Shown piece by piece: positions 29,153-37,973 of a stretch of DNA of 64,000 bases. Below the pieces are notes generated by a model, which worked only from the letters and a program-made list of their open reading frames with translations, did not search any database and was not told where the DNA came from. The first letter of the stretch is position 1. Each line of letters opens with the position of its first letter. A program made the translations under genes and the position numbers. This DNA comes from Pseudarthrobacter sp. Fe7 (GTDB taxonomy: Bacteria; Actinomycetota; Actinomycetes; Actinomycetales; Micrococcaceae), in the NCBI GenBank assembly GCA_024372495.1, contig CP099977.1:3720001-3784000 (forward strand). The letters are read 5' to 3'.

Positions 29153-30250
29153 TCAGAACGCAACGCCGCGGACCAGGCCGATGAGTTGTTCCTTCGTTTG
29201 CGCCGCCGATGGCCCGGTTGGGGAGATGAGGACCTGCGCGGTGAAAGTGGCCAGGTTCTGTCCCCTGACCACCTGGAGGGACAGGATGGTGATGGGCACG
29301 TCACCTACCGGACGCAGCGACTTGGGACCGGCCGGTTCGGTGTCCATGAAGAACGTTGCCCTGTCACCGATGCCATCAATCGCCTCCCCTCCCCTGCCCG
29401 GGAGTCCCAGCGCCGTGCCCGCGGCCTTGAGGACTTCGATCGAGAAGACCATCGAGTCCGGGCCCGGCGTGCCAGGGGTGGCAAAGGTATAGCGGCAGCT
29501 GACCTCACCCGGCAGGAGCTGCGGCTCCGTGGTTGCCCCGAACGCCTGCTTGACCTGGCCGGGAGTGAGCAGGGCACAGACTGCATTGTTGGTTGTGGCC
29601 GGTGGGCCCACCGGCGGAGCGGCGGGAACCTTGAGTTCTGTCCCGTTGCCCCAGCCGGCGTCCACGACAGCCTGCGACAGCGCACGGGCCATTGCGTCGC
29701 CGTCGGGCGCCGTGCCTCCGCCCATGGGCGGCCCGGTAACGTAGGGCATCTCCAGGACCTCGCTGCCCCGGACGGCGGTCAGGACCACGTTCGCGGAGGC
29801 ACCGCCGGCCTCGCCGCGGAAGTACCCCGTCCACTGCAGGCAGGCGAAGTCGCCGATGCCCATGACAGGCGAACAGTCGGAGGTTGCCTTCGCTTTGTCG
29901 ATGTCCGCGGCCACGGCCGGGGACGTCAGTGCAACCGAAAGGCCGGTCATGCCCCGCTCGGCCGACTTGTTCGAATAGGTGCACAGGTAGGCCTTGCTTC
30001 CCGGGGGCCGCTGCGCGCTGTTCTGGCCCACCGGCACCAGCCCGGGCTCCACCTTCGCGGCGATCTCGGGGGTGATCAGGTTGCAGGCCGGGCTGCCGGT
30101 GCCTGGTTCCCGGGATGGCGCCGGGGACGGGCCGTTCGGGGCGGCCGGCGGCGCACAGGAGGCGAGGACCAGCACTAGCACGGCAACCGTGACCGCAAAG
30201 ACGCTTCTGGGCCATCTGAGCCGGAAACCCAGCATCTGCACAGCAACCAT
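29153..30250 (-). CDS. Putative lipoprotein with two DUF3558-like halves
   Basis: About 365 residues from ATG 30250; ATG 30235 is an alternative. The N-terminus is a lipoprotein signal: basic LRWPR, a hydrophobic stretch, and the lipobox LASC, so the mature protein should be diacylglyceryl-anchored outside the membrane. After a Pro/Ser linker, two similar domains follow (about residues 50-190 and 215-365), each starting with an ACNLITPE- or VCALLTPG-type segment, containing a paired Cys (CTYSNKS, CRYTFAT) and a GIGD motif. This is the DUF3558 layout of actinobacterial lipoproteins of unknown function. It is the last gene of the Lgt-like/radical SAM cluster, 90 bases after the preceding stop, and so a possible substrate or partner. 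Confidence 0.7.
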   Translation of the reverse strand: MVAVQMLGFRLRWPRSVFAVTVAVLVLVLASCAPPAAPNGPSPAPSREPGTGSPACNLITPEIAAKVEPGLVPVGQNSAQRPPGSKAYLCTYSNKSAERGMTGLSVALTSPAVAADIDKAKATSDCSPVMGIGDFACLQWTGYFRGEAGGASANVVLTAVRGSEVLEMPYVTGPPMGGGTAPDGDAMARALSQAVVDAGWGNGTELKVPAAPPVGPPATTNNAVCALLTPGQVKQAFGATTEPQLLPGEVSCRYTFATPGTPGPDSMVFSIEVLKAAGTALGLPGRGGEAIDGIGDRATFFMDTEPAGPKSLRPVGDVPITILSLQVVRGQNLATFTAQVLISPTGPSAAQTKEQLIGLVRGVAF

Positions 30251-30340
30251 GGCATCAGTGTGGCGCTGCACGCCGCCGGCCCCAAGGGTCAAAAGTACCG
30301 GACACGGACCGGTGCCGGCGGCGGGGTCCGGCACACACAT

Positions 30341-30727
30341 TCAGACGCCGAGGAGCCGTCCCGCCACGAGATAGGTTCCGTAGAGGCCCGCCGCCAGGAG
30401 GACGGCCAGATAGGCCAGGACAAGCCGGGTATCCCGGAGGAAACACTGCGATCTCTTCAAGCCCCTCCGGCGCGCCTTCCAGTAGCCGGCGAATCCGAGG
30501 CCGGCAAAGACGACGAGCGCGACGGGACCCGCCAGCCACCCCAGCAGGGCAACAGTGGCAATAATGCACAACCGCAGCGGATCAAACGGTGGTTCCCCGC
30601 GGGGCGCTCCAGGACCTGGACCCTGCGGGGCGGACGGCGCTGCGGACCCGTCGTCGAGCCTGCCTCCCACCAGCTGCCCGGGCGAGGGCCCAGCGGCAAT
30701 GCGACGGGCATCATCTGTGGCGTCCAT
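30341..30727 (-). CDS. Small two-helix membrane protein in the radical SAM cluster
   Basis: 128 residues from ATG 30727, 9 bases after the radical SAM stop and therefore probably co-translated. Residues 1-48 are Pro/Gly/Ala-rich and look disordered. Hydrophobic segments follow at about 52-80 and 103-125, separated by a basic stretch (KARRRGLKRSQ) likely to face the cytoplasm. No family recognised. Unlike the two small proteins at 32340-33019, it lacks their PRTxRxGAGxLIG motif, so it is not clearly a third paralogue. The spacing is the strongest reason to link its role to the radical SAM enzyme. Confidence 0.68.
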   Translation of the reverse strand: MDATDDARRIAAGPSPGQLVGGRLDDGSAAPSAPQGPGPGAPRGEPPFDPLRLCIIATVALLGWLAGPVALVVFAGLGFAGYWKARRRGLKRSQCFLRDTRLVLAYLAVLLAAGLYGTYLVAGRLLGV

Positions 30728-30736
30728 CGTTCCTTC

Positions 30737-32323
30737 CTAAACCTGTCGTACCGGGAGCAGCCGGACTCCCGTCACTGTGCTCATCCGTTGCCTGGCAAGG
30801 GCGGGCCAGGCCTGGACGGCGCAGAAGGGCGCGCACTGGTGCGCACCGGCGTCGCTCTTGGTCCCTACGTGGACGCAGCATTGGGTAAGCCGCTCCTCGA
30901 TCATCGTGGACATGTCCATGAAAGGTTTGACCATGATCCGCGTGACCCGCTCCGCCAGGAGCCTGCGGAGGCGTTGCTGCTGCCCGGGCAGCCTGCCGGC
31001 CGCCAGCGTCGTGAGCGTGCCGATGCCCAGGTCGCACTGGGTGCAGATGTTCTTCCACAGGTCCGCAGTCCTCGGATGGGACAGGCATGCCTGTTCGCTC
31101 AGCAGATCCAGCAGCGAGGTCTTCATCAGGTTCCGCAATTCGAGCGGAATGGCACTGTCGGCGATCCGGTTCGCGATGCTGTCAGGGTTGACTTCCAGCC
31201 ACGCGAGCAACTGATCGTGGCCAATAAGCGCTGCCAAAGACCGCCACACGCCTGCGTCATCCTTCAGCATGTAGCCCACCGAAGCGCAGTGCGGATGTGA
31301 GCATGGCAGGGCAGTGAGGTCATGCCAGGAGACCACCCCGCCGGTCTGCCCGGCCAACCGCTCCAGGACCCCCGTGTGGGTGAGCCGGTCCAGGGGGTTG
31401 ATTCCGTGCCCCCGGCCCGATCCGAACACCGGCTGCAGCGCTACGCCGCCCACAAACGGGGTCTCCAATGCCCGCATCACCACGTCACCGATCTCCCCGT
31501 CATTGACGCCGAGGCTGGCTGTCATGGTCAGGGTGGTGAAAATGCCGGCCTCGGACAGACGCGAGATCGCCGCGTCCTTGTGGCGGGTCAGGTCACCGCC
31601 GCGGTGGTACAGCGATGCTTCCCTGGAGGGTCCATCGTATTGGAGGTAGACCTCCACCCGGTCCCGGTGCTCTGCCAATAGGGCGAGCAGGTGGTCATCA
31701 GTGGCAAGCAGCATGCCGTTGCTGTTCACCATGATCCGCACGATCGGCCTGGCAACGAGTTCATCCAGCAGCTCTGCAAGGTACGGATATAGCGTCGGTT
31801 CACCACCGGAGAGCATCAGGACATCCAGGCGGTTGTTCTCGCGGCCCAGACGGGTGTCAACATTCCTGAGCACCTCTTCAAGCGGTGCCACCCCCTGCAA
31901 TTGCGGTCCTGACGCCGTGAAACAGGTTGGGCAGCGCAGGTTGCAGTGCTCAATGACGTCCTGCAGGAGGATGCACGTGTGCTGTGTCTGCATGGCAGGA
32001 AGGCCGTAGGCGTATGCCTCGGGTATGGGACGGAAGTTGCCCGCCTGGTCCGGTACGTGCTGCTTGGTAGGTGCCTGCCATTTCTCCAGGTAGCTCAGGA
32101 TCTCCGGTGATTCGTCGTAGAGCGTGCGCACCAGGCCGTGGTCGGGACACCCGCGCTCCAGCCACACCCGCCCGTCGCGGACCAGCAGCGCTCCGGACAG
32201 GCGGCGAACCTGGGCCAGCGGCGGATTCGTCTCGTGGCAGTGGGGACAAAAAGCGGTGACATAGCGATGGATCCGGTCACCGCGCAGCGGCTGGCCTGCT
32301 CCTGGCAGCTGTTGGGACTTCAT
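30737..32323 (-). CDS. Radical SAM enzyme of the Tes/MJ0619-like (COG1964-type) group
   Basis: 528 residues from ATG 32323. The radical SAM cluster motif is C127-x3-C131-x2-C134 (EHCNLRCPTCF), followed by LSGGEPTLYP at 171-180. Residues 20-65 form a small Cys domain (FCPHCHETNPP and ERGCPDHG), as in the MJ0619 and tetraether synthase families. Additional Cys groups are PCSHPHC (341, 346), CTQC (427, 430), QCCVH (482, 483) and CAPFC (497, 501), which suggests one or two further Fe-S clusters. Characterised relatives alkylate or join unactivated carbons (lipid chain coupling, pterin methylation). It sits in a tight operon with an Lgt-like membrane protein and small membrane proteins, so a lipid or lipoprotein substrate is a reasonable inference. 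The frame is clean. Confidence 0.82.
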   Translation of the reverse strand: MKSQQLPGAGQPLRGDRIHRYVTAFCPHCHETNPPLAQVRRLSGALLVRDGRVWLERGCPDHGLVRTLYDESPEILSYLEKWQAPTKQHVPDQAGNFRPIPEAYAYGLPAMQTQHTCILLQDVIEHCNLRCPTCFTASGPQLQGVAPLEEVLRNVDTRLGRENNRLDVLMLSGGEPTLYPYLAELLDELVARPIVRIMVNSNGMLLATDDHLLALLAEHRDRVEVYLQYDGPSREASLYHRGGDLTRHKDAAISRLSEAGIFTTLTMTASLGVNDGEIGDVVMRALETPFVGGVALQPVFGSGRGHGINPLDRLTHTGVLERLAGQTGGVVSWHDLTALPCSHPHCASVGYMLKDDAGVWRSLAALIGHDQLLAWLEVNPDSIANRIADSAIPLELRNLMKTSLLDLLSEQACLSHPRTADLWKNICTQCDLGIGTLTTLAAGRLPGQQQRLRRLLAERVTRIMVKPFMDMSTMIEERLTQCCVHVGTKSDAGAHQCAPFCAVQAWPALARQRMSTVTGVRLLPVRQV

Positions 32324-32339
32324 GAATCAGCACCCCTTC

Positions 32340-32684
32340 TCATCTTCCGGCCTGGACGAGGGCACCCACGCAGAGTCCGCCTCCGAGCAATGTAAAAATG
32401 CCAAGTCCGATCAGCATTCCGGCACCCGTGCGCGAGGTGCGGGGCTCGATGGCAAGGACAACGGCCACTCCCAGGTACACCGCCACCGGGACGAAGGCAG
32501 CCGGTCCTGCGAAGATGCTGTTTGGCCACGGCGGTGGGCCGTCGCGAATCGTCGCCCAGAGGTAGAGGATGTACAGGACCAGAGCGCCGGAGGCGGTTCC
32601 AATGCCCAGATAGCCGCCCCGCGGTTCCCGCTGCCGGCCACGCCCCCGCTCCGTCGGCGGCGGGGTCCCCTGGTCCTCGCTCAT
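32340..32684 (-). CDS. Small membrane protein, paralogue 2 of the cluster
   Basis: About 114 residues from ATG 32684, overlapping the previous gene's stop by 4 bases and ending 16 bases before the radical SAM start. The first 30 residues are Pro/Arg/Gly-rich. Three hydrophobic segments follow (about 28-46, 55-78 and 88-110), including VAVYLGVAVVLAIEPRTSR and GAGMLIGLGIFTLLGGG. This C-terminal half aligns without gaps to the preceding gene (shared PRTxRxGAGxLIGxG), so the two arose by tandem duplication. Function unknown. Position and overlaps tie it to the Lgt-like/radical SAM system. Confidence 0.75.
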   Translation of the reverse strand: MSEDQGTPPPTERGRGRQREPRGGYLGIGTASGALVLYILYLWATIRDGPPPWPNSIFAGPAAFVPVAVYLGVAVVLAIEPRTSRTGAGMLIGLGIFTLLGGGLCVGALVQAGR

Positions 32685-33019
32685 GCCGGGCTCCCACCCC
32701 GGGAGAGTACTCCCAGACAAAAACCGTCGATCAGGATAAAGAACCCCATGCCAATCAGCAGACCCGCGCCGTACCGCGCCGTCCGGGGCACGACAGCAAG
32801 CACGATCGCCGCTGCCATGTAAACGAGGACCGGGAGGAACGGGTTAGGCAGGTAGAGGAACCTTCCGGACGGGGCATATGGTCCCTGACCCACCCCTCCC
32901 CTTGTGTAGACGGCCAGCAGGGTAAGTATCCCCAGCACGAATCCCACTCCAATGGAGCCGGATTTGGGCCCTTGGGGCGGCGGCGGGAAACTGGGAAACT
33001 CGGGGTCGTCCCCATTCAT
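32681..33019 (-). CDS. Small membrane protein, paralogue 1 of the cluster
   Basis: 112 residues from ATG 33019, overlapping the Lgt-like gene's stop by 4 bases (ATGA). It has a Pro-rich start (FPSFPPPPQGP) and three hydrophobic segments at about 22-40, 62-80 and 86-105. The second half reads VYMAAAIVLAVVPRTARYG and GAGLLIGMGFFILIDGF, closely similar to the next gene. A Gly/Tyr-rich extracytoplasmic loop (GGVGQGPYAPSG) separates helices 1 and 2. No known domain. Strict translational coupling to both neighbours suggests a stoichiometric membrane complex. Confidence 0.75.
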   Translation of the reverse strand: MNGDDPEFPSFPPPPQGPKSGSIGVGFVLGILTLLAVYTRGGVGQGPYAPSGRFLYLPNPFLPVLVYMAAAIVLAVVPRTARYGAGLLIGMGFFILIDGFCLGVLSRGGSPA

Positions 33020-33774
33020 GCCGAGGTCCCTTCCACCTCACGGCGCAGCGGCGTCCCGAACATCCGCCAAGTGCGCCACACCAGCAGGGGCAGGACTGCC
33101 AGCAGGAACCACTGGGGGCGGCTCATCCCCAGCCAGAGCACCTCGTTGCCCCGGACAAATTCCACGAAGAACCTGAACACTGCATAGGCGCTGACGAAAC
33201 AGATGAAGAGGTCCCCGGGGTGGGGCAGGCGGTCACGGAAACGCCACATGAGGGCGAAGGCCGCCAAGTGGAAGAAGATCTCGTAGGCAAAGGACGGATG
33301 CAGGGCCACCCCGGCCGGTGCCCCGGTGAGCGCGGCCTGGGCGGGGGTGAGGACTATTCCCCAACTGCCCCCGGTCGGGGTGCCGGGGAGTTCGGTGAGG
33401 AGGCAGCCCACGCGGCCGATAACCAAGGCCAGGGCCACCGCGGGCGCCAGCAGGTCGCCGGTGGATTCCCGGTAGCCTGTCAGCCGCTTGCCGAGGTGGA
33501 CGCCAAACCATGCGCCCACCAGGCCTGCAAGTATGCTTCGATCACCGTTGCCCCACCAGTCCGCCAGGGAAACCTGCCGGAACACGTCCCAGGTGAGCAC
33601 CCTGGAACCGATGGCCCCGAAGGCTACTGCGAAGCCGGCAATGGGCCATAATCGCGGATCCGTGAGGCCGCGGCGGCGCTTCTCATAGGCATAGAACAGG
33701 AGGGCTGCGCCTATGCCCAGCCCGACCAGGCCGGCATGCACCAGCCCGTTTCCCGCGAAGGGGAGCCCGATCAT
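33016..33774 (-). CDS. Prolipoprotein diacylglyceryl transferase (Lgt)-like membrane protein, divergent
   Basis: 252 residues from ATG 33774, with seven to eight hydrophobic segments. Lgt-family landmarks are visible: GRVG at 120-123, HPSFAYE at 159-165 (where Lgt usually has HPTQLYE) and FRFFVEFVRGNE at 200-211. However, the Lgt signature GRxGNFxNxE is GRVGCLLTEL here, so both Asn are gone. The segment equivalent to FHGGLIG, which carries the essential His, reads ILAGLVG. The key Arg residues (R121, R201) remain. This looks like a repurposed family member rather than the cell's housekeeping Lgt. It is the first gene of the cluster, 49 bases after the Lpd-like gene, and its stop overlaps the next start. 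Confidence 0.8.
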   Translation of the reverse strand: MIGLPFAGNGLVHAGLVGLGIGAALLFYAYEKRRRGLTDPRLWPIAGFAVAFGAIGSRVLTWDVFRQVSLADWWGNGDRSILAGLVGAWFGVHLGKRLTGYRESTGDLLAPAVALALVIGRVGCLLTELPGTPTGGSWGIVLTPAQAALTGAPAGVALHPSFAYEIFFHLAAFALMWRFRDRLPHPGDLFICFVSAYAVFRFFVEFVRGNEVLWLGMSRPQWFLLAVLPLLVWRTWRMFGTPLRREVEGTSA

Positions 33775-33823
33775 GGGCAGAGTGTAACAACGGGTTGCCC
33801 ATGGAATGCGGGCCCTTCGGCCC

Positions 33824-35251
33824 TTACATGTGGACGTGCAGGCGGCGGGCAGCCTCGGAGATCGAACCGGTCAGCGACGGGTACACCGTGAAGGTGCTGG
33901 CGACGTCGTCCACGTGCAGCTTCTGCTTGACCGCGATGGAGATCGGGAAGATCAGCTCCGACGCGTTGGGCCCAACCACAACGCCGCCGATCACGGTACC
34001 GGAGCCCTTCCGGGCGAAGATCTTCACGAACCCGTCCTTGGCGTTGCGCATTTTTGCCCGGGCGTTGCTGCGCAGGGAAAGCTTGATGACGTCGGCCTGG
34101 TATTTGCCGGACTCAATCTCGGCCTCGGAGACACCCACGTTCGCGATTTCCGGCGACGTGAAGATGTTGGACGCCACTTGGTGGAGCTTGAGCGGGGTCA
34201 CCCCGTCGCCCATGAAGTGCGCCACCGCGATGCGGCCCTGCATCGCGGCAACGGAGGCCAGCGGCAGGACGCCAGTGCAGTCGCCGGCGGCGTAGATGTT
34301 CGGGGCGGTGGTGCGGGAGACGCCGTCGACCTTGATGTGGCCGCTTTCGCTCACGGCCACACCGGCCTCCTCAAGGCCGATGCCGGCGGTGTTGGGGATG
34401 GAGCCAAGGCACAGGAGGCAGTGGCTGCCGGTCACCTTGGAGCCGTCGGCCAGGGTGACCACCACGCCGTCGTCCGTTCGTTCCACGGTCTGCGCGCGGG
34501 AGCGGGACAGGACCCGGACACCGCGGCGTTCGAAGACTTCCTCCAGGACCACTGCGGCGTCAACGTCGGAGCCCGGCAGCACGCGGTCGCGGCTGGAGAC
34601 CAGGGTGACTTTGGACCCCAGGCCGTTGTAGGCGGACGCGAATTCAGCACCGGTCACACCGGAGCCCACCACGATGAGTTCTTTGGGCAGGCTCGTCCAG
34701 GTTGTAGATCTGGGTCCAGCTCAGGATCCGCTCACCGTCCGGCCGGGCCGTTTCCAGGCTCGCGGGGGTGTGCGCCGACCGCCAGCAGGATGGTGTCGGC
34801 CTCGACAGTCTCGGAACCGTCCGCGGTCAGGACCTCAATAGTGTGGCTGTCCAGGAGCCGTCCGGAACCTTCGATGATGCGTACGCCCTGTTTTTCCAGG
34901 CCGTCGCGGATATCCCGGGACTGGTTGCGGGCCAGGTTCAGCAGGCGGTGGTTGATGTGCTTGAGGTCGGCGTGCATCACGGGTACGAAGTCGCCGCCGT
35001 CGACGTCGAACTTCACTCCGAGGCTCGCCGGCCTCCGCCACGCGGGTCATCAGGTCAGCCGTGGCGATGAGGGTCTTGGAGGGGACCACGTCGGTCAGCA
35101 CCGCGGATCCGCCCAGCCCGGCACGTTCGACGATGGTGACCGTCGCCCCCAGCGAGGCGGCCACCATGGCAGCTTCGTATCCGCCGGGACCACCTCCCAG
35201 GATTGCGATCCGGGGGAACTGAAATCTGGATGCGTAGTCACAGTCATCCAT
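33824..35251 (-). CDS. lpdA: NAD(P)H-quinone/dihydrolipoyl dehydrogenase-like flavoprotein, LpdA type (frame broken three times)
   Basis: About 475 residues. The FAD motif ILGGGPGGYEAAMVAA, the NAD motif VVGSGVTGAEFASAY and YAAGDCTG are typical of the disulfide oxidoreductase family. The redox pair is missing: where Lpd has GCxxxxC the sequence reads LGGSAVLTDVVPSK, so it is an LpdA-type flavoprotein (Rv3303c-like) reducing quinones rather than lipoamide. Three extra bases, all AGCT written AGCCT on the coding strand, lie at 35021-35025, 34756-34760 and 34691-34695; removing them gives EAGELGVKF, HPRELETA and LDELPKEL. The start is uncertain: ATG 35251 keeps the frame, but a GTG further in (VTTHPDF) with one missing base near 35225 may be the true one. 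Confidence 0.88.
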
Positions 35252-35344
35252 TCTCGCGCATTTACCGCCTGACCACCAAGAAAACAGGGCGCTCCCGGGG
35301 CCGGCGTGACCGGGGCAACACGGGCGGCAGGATAACTTGTACTG

Positions 35345-36163
35345 GTGAGCACAACAGACTTCCTGAACACGGACCCGTTCGCCGCCGCACGCGCCGCCGC
35401 GGACTACATTGCCGAAGAAACGGGTGTGGACCGCCATGACACCGCCCTGGTCCTCGGCTCCGGGTGGGGCGAGGCCGCCGACCTGATCGGCGAGACCACC
35501 GCCACCCTGTCCGCGGAGGAAGTTCCCGGCTTCCACGCCCCCGCGGTGGAGGGCCACGTCGGCACCATCCGGTCCGTCCTGACAAAGACCGGAAAGCGGG
35601 CGCTGGTCCTGGGCGCCCGCACTCACTACTACGAGGGCAAGGGCGTCCGCGCCGTGGTGCACGGCATCCGGACCGCTGCGGCCGCCGGGTGCAGCACGCT
35701 GGTCCTCACCAATGGGTGCGGCGGCCTCAACGAGGACTGGACCCCCGGCACGCCGGTACTGATCCGGGACCACATCAACCTCACCGCGGCCTCGCCGTTG
35801 GAAGGCGCCACCTTCGTGGACCTGACGGACCTGTACTCGCCGCGGATCCGCGGACTGGCCCGCGAAGTGGACCCCAGCCTGGATGAGGGCGTGTACGCAC
35901 AGTTCCCCGGCCCCCACTATGAGACCCCGGCGGAGGTGCAGTACGCCAAGCGGATCGGCGCGGACCTCATTGGCATGTCGACGGCGCTGGAGGCCATCGC
36001 CGGGCGGCATGCAGGCATGGAGGTGTTCGGCATTTCGCTGGTCACCAACCTTGCGGCGGGCATCAGCCCCCAACCGCTGAGCCACCAGGAGGTCATCGAA
36101 TCCGGCCAGGCCGCGGGACCGCGGATCTCCAGGCTGCTTGCTGACATCATCGCCCGGCTTTAG
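35345..36163 (+). CDS. punA: Purine-nucleoside phosphorylase
   Basis: 272 residues from GTG 35345, divergent from the Lpd-like gene. It splits inosine and guanosine (and deoxy forms) with phosphate to base plus (deoxy)ribose-1-phosphate. Signatures of the trimeric, class II-type phosphorylases are present: VLGSGWGEAAD (phosphate loop), GARTHYYEGKG, LTNGCGGLN (base-site region), FPGPHYETPAEV and the ISLVTNLAAGIS segment with its Asn in the purine site. The length is normal and the frame is clean. The phosphosugar mutase begins 51 bases later and deoC lies 8 kb on, together making a nucleoside catabolic route. Confidence 0.93.
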   Translation: MSTTDFLNTDPFAAARAAADYIAEETGVDRHDTALVLGSGWGEAADLIGETTATLSAEEVPGFHAPAVEGHVGTIRSVLTKTGKRALVLGARTHYYEGKGVRAVVHGIRTAAAAGCSTLVLTNGCGGLNEDWTPGTPVLIRDHINLTAASPLEGATFVDLTDLYSPRIRGLAREVDPSLDEGVYAQFPGPHYETPAEVQYAKRIGADLIGMSTALEAIAGRHAGMEVFGISLVTNLAAGISPQPLSHQEVIESGQAAGPRISRLLADIIARL

Positions 36164-36214
36164 CTGGTCAGGCGCCCGGGGTGCGTCACGTGTGCGGGCA
36201 ATGACGATAGCGTT

Positions 36215-37968
36215 ATGCCCATGACGTCTTCCGATGCCGAACTTCGCCTGCTCACCGAGGCCCGCGAATGGGCTGCCCAAGACCCGGATCCCGCAACGAA
36301 GTCCTCGCTCCTTGAGCTTGTCCGCCTGGTTTTGGACGGCGATCCCGCAGCCCGGCAGGAACTGGAAGACAGCTTCCGCGGCACGCTGCAGTTCGGCACC
36401 GCGGGGCTGCGCGCCGCGCTGGGTCCCGGGCCCAACCGGATGAACCGGGTGGTGGTCCGCCGCGCTGCAGCGGGACTGGCGGCGTTCCTGGTGGAGGCCG
36501 TTGCCAAGGGGGCCAACGGCACCCGGCCGCGCGCCGTCGTCGGCTATGACGCCCGGCACAACTCGGATGTCTTCGCGGCCGAGACCGCCGCCATTTTCAC
36601 AGCGGCCGGTATCCAGACCTTCCTGCTGCCCGCAGCGCTCCCCACTCCCCTGCTGGCTTACGCCGTCCGGGCACTAGATTGCGACGGCGGCGTCATGGTC
36701 ACCGCCAGCCACAACCCCCGCAGGACAACGGATACAAGGTGTACCTGGGCCGGCACGCGGTGGCGGCAAACGGCGACGGTGCCCAGATCGTGGCGCCCTA
36801 CGACGCAGAAATCGCTGCCAGGATCAGCGCCGTGGGAACGCTGGAATCAATAGCACTGGCAGAGAACGGCTGGACCATCCTGGACGGCTCCATCACCGCC
36901 GATTACCAGCGGTCGACGGCGGCGCTCGCCATGCCGGAGCGCTTTCCGGGACGCGGCCTTCGGATCGTCCTGACCCCGCTGCACGGCGTTGGCGGCGGGA
37001 CGGCGCTGGCTGTGCTGAAGGCGGCAGGTTTCACGGATGTCACCTTGGTGGCCGAGCAGGCCGACCCCGACCCCGAATTCCCCACCGTCAGTTTCCCCAA
37101 TCCCGAGGAACCCGGCGCGCTGGACCTTGCCCTGGAAGCTGCGGCGCGGCTTGACGCCGACCTCGTCATCGCCAACGACCCCGACGCCGACAGGGCTGCC
37201 GTGGCGGCGAAAGACCCCGACACCGGGGTATGGCGCATGCTTCGCGGCGACGAAGTGGGCTCCCTGCTCGGCGCGCACATGGTGGCGCGGCTCGCGGCCG
37301 CCGACACTGTCACGGAGGCTGACGGCCGCGGCGTATTCGCCAACTCGATTGTTTCCTCCCGGCTGCTGGCCCGCATCGCCGCCGCAGCCGGACTTGCCCA
37401 TGAGGAAACACTGACCGGGTTCAAATGGATATCCCGGGTCCCAGGGCTGGTCTACGGCTACGAGGAGGCCTTGGGATACTGCGTCGCGCCTGATCTGGTC
37501 AAGGACAAGGACGGCATTTCCGCGGCGGTCCTGATCGCCGAACTCGCGGCGACTGCCAAAGCCGCAGGCAAGACGGTCTTCGACACCCTGGATGAGCTGT
37601 ACCTGCAGCACGGCCTGCACGCCAGCGACCAGCTGAGCATTCGGGTTGCAGACCTGGGACTGCTGGACGCCATGATGAACCGCCTCCGGGTGTCGCCGCC
37701 GGAGTCGTTCGGGCAGTCAGCGGTGGAGGTCTTCACGGACCTGGCGGAAGGCAGCGCGCATCTGCCGCCCACCGAGGGCCTGCTCTACATCACGCGGAAC
37801 CTGACCCGCGTGATCATCCGGCCCAGCGGCACCGAGCCCAAACTCAAGTGCTACCTGGAGGTCATCCACCACGTGGGCTCGGCCGCGGAACTGCCGGCGG
37901 CACGCCAGGCTGCGCGGGCCTCGCTGGACGAAGTGCTACACGACGTCAGCGAAGCGCTGGGGCTGTAA
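36215..37968 (+). CDS. Phospho-sugar mutase (phosphomannomutase/phosphopentomutase-like; frame broken)
   Basis: About 585 residues from ATG 36215; ATG 36221 is possible. An alpha-D-phosphohexomutase family member that moves phosphate between C1 and C6 (or C5). Motifs in order: LQFGTAGLRAALG, the phosphoserine loop TASHNPPQDNGYKVY, the metal loop NDPDADRAAVA, GFKWISR and the phosphate-binding RPSGTEPKLKCY. One C is missing from AACCCCCGCAGG near 36715, just after the phosphoserine; restoring it gives the normal motif. Beside punA and deoC it may serve as phosphopentomutase, converting (deoxy)ribose-1-phosphate to the 5-phosphate, but the exact sugar cannot be told. Confidence 0.9.
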
Positions 37969-37973
37969 AGGCT

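Noticed and set aside
33775..33823. Terminator between the Lpd-like gene and the Lgt-like operon
   Set aside because: Only a 5-bp GGGCC/GGCCC stem overlapping the Lpd-like stop is present, with no T run; too weak to list as a terminator, so readthrough from the Lpd-like gene remains possible.
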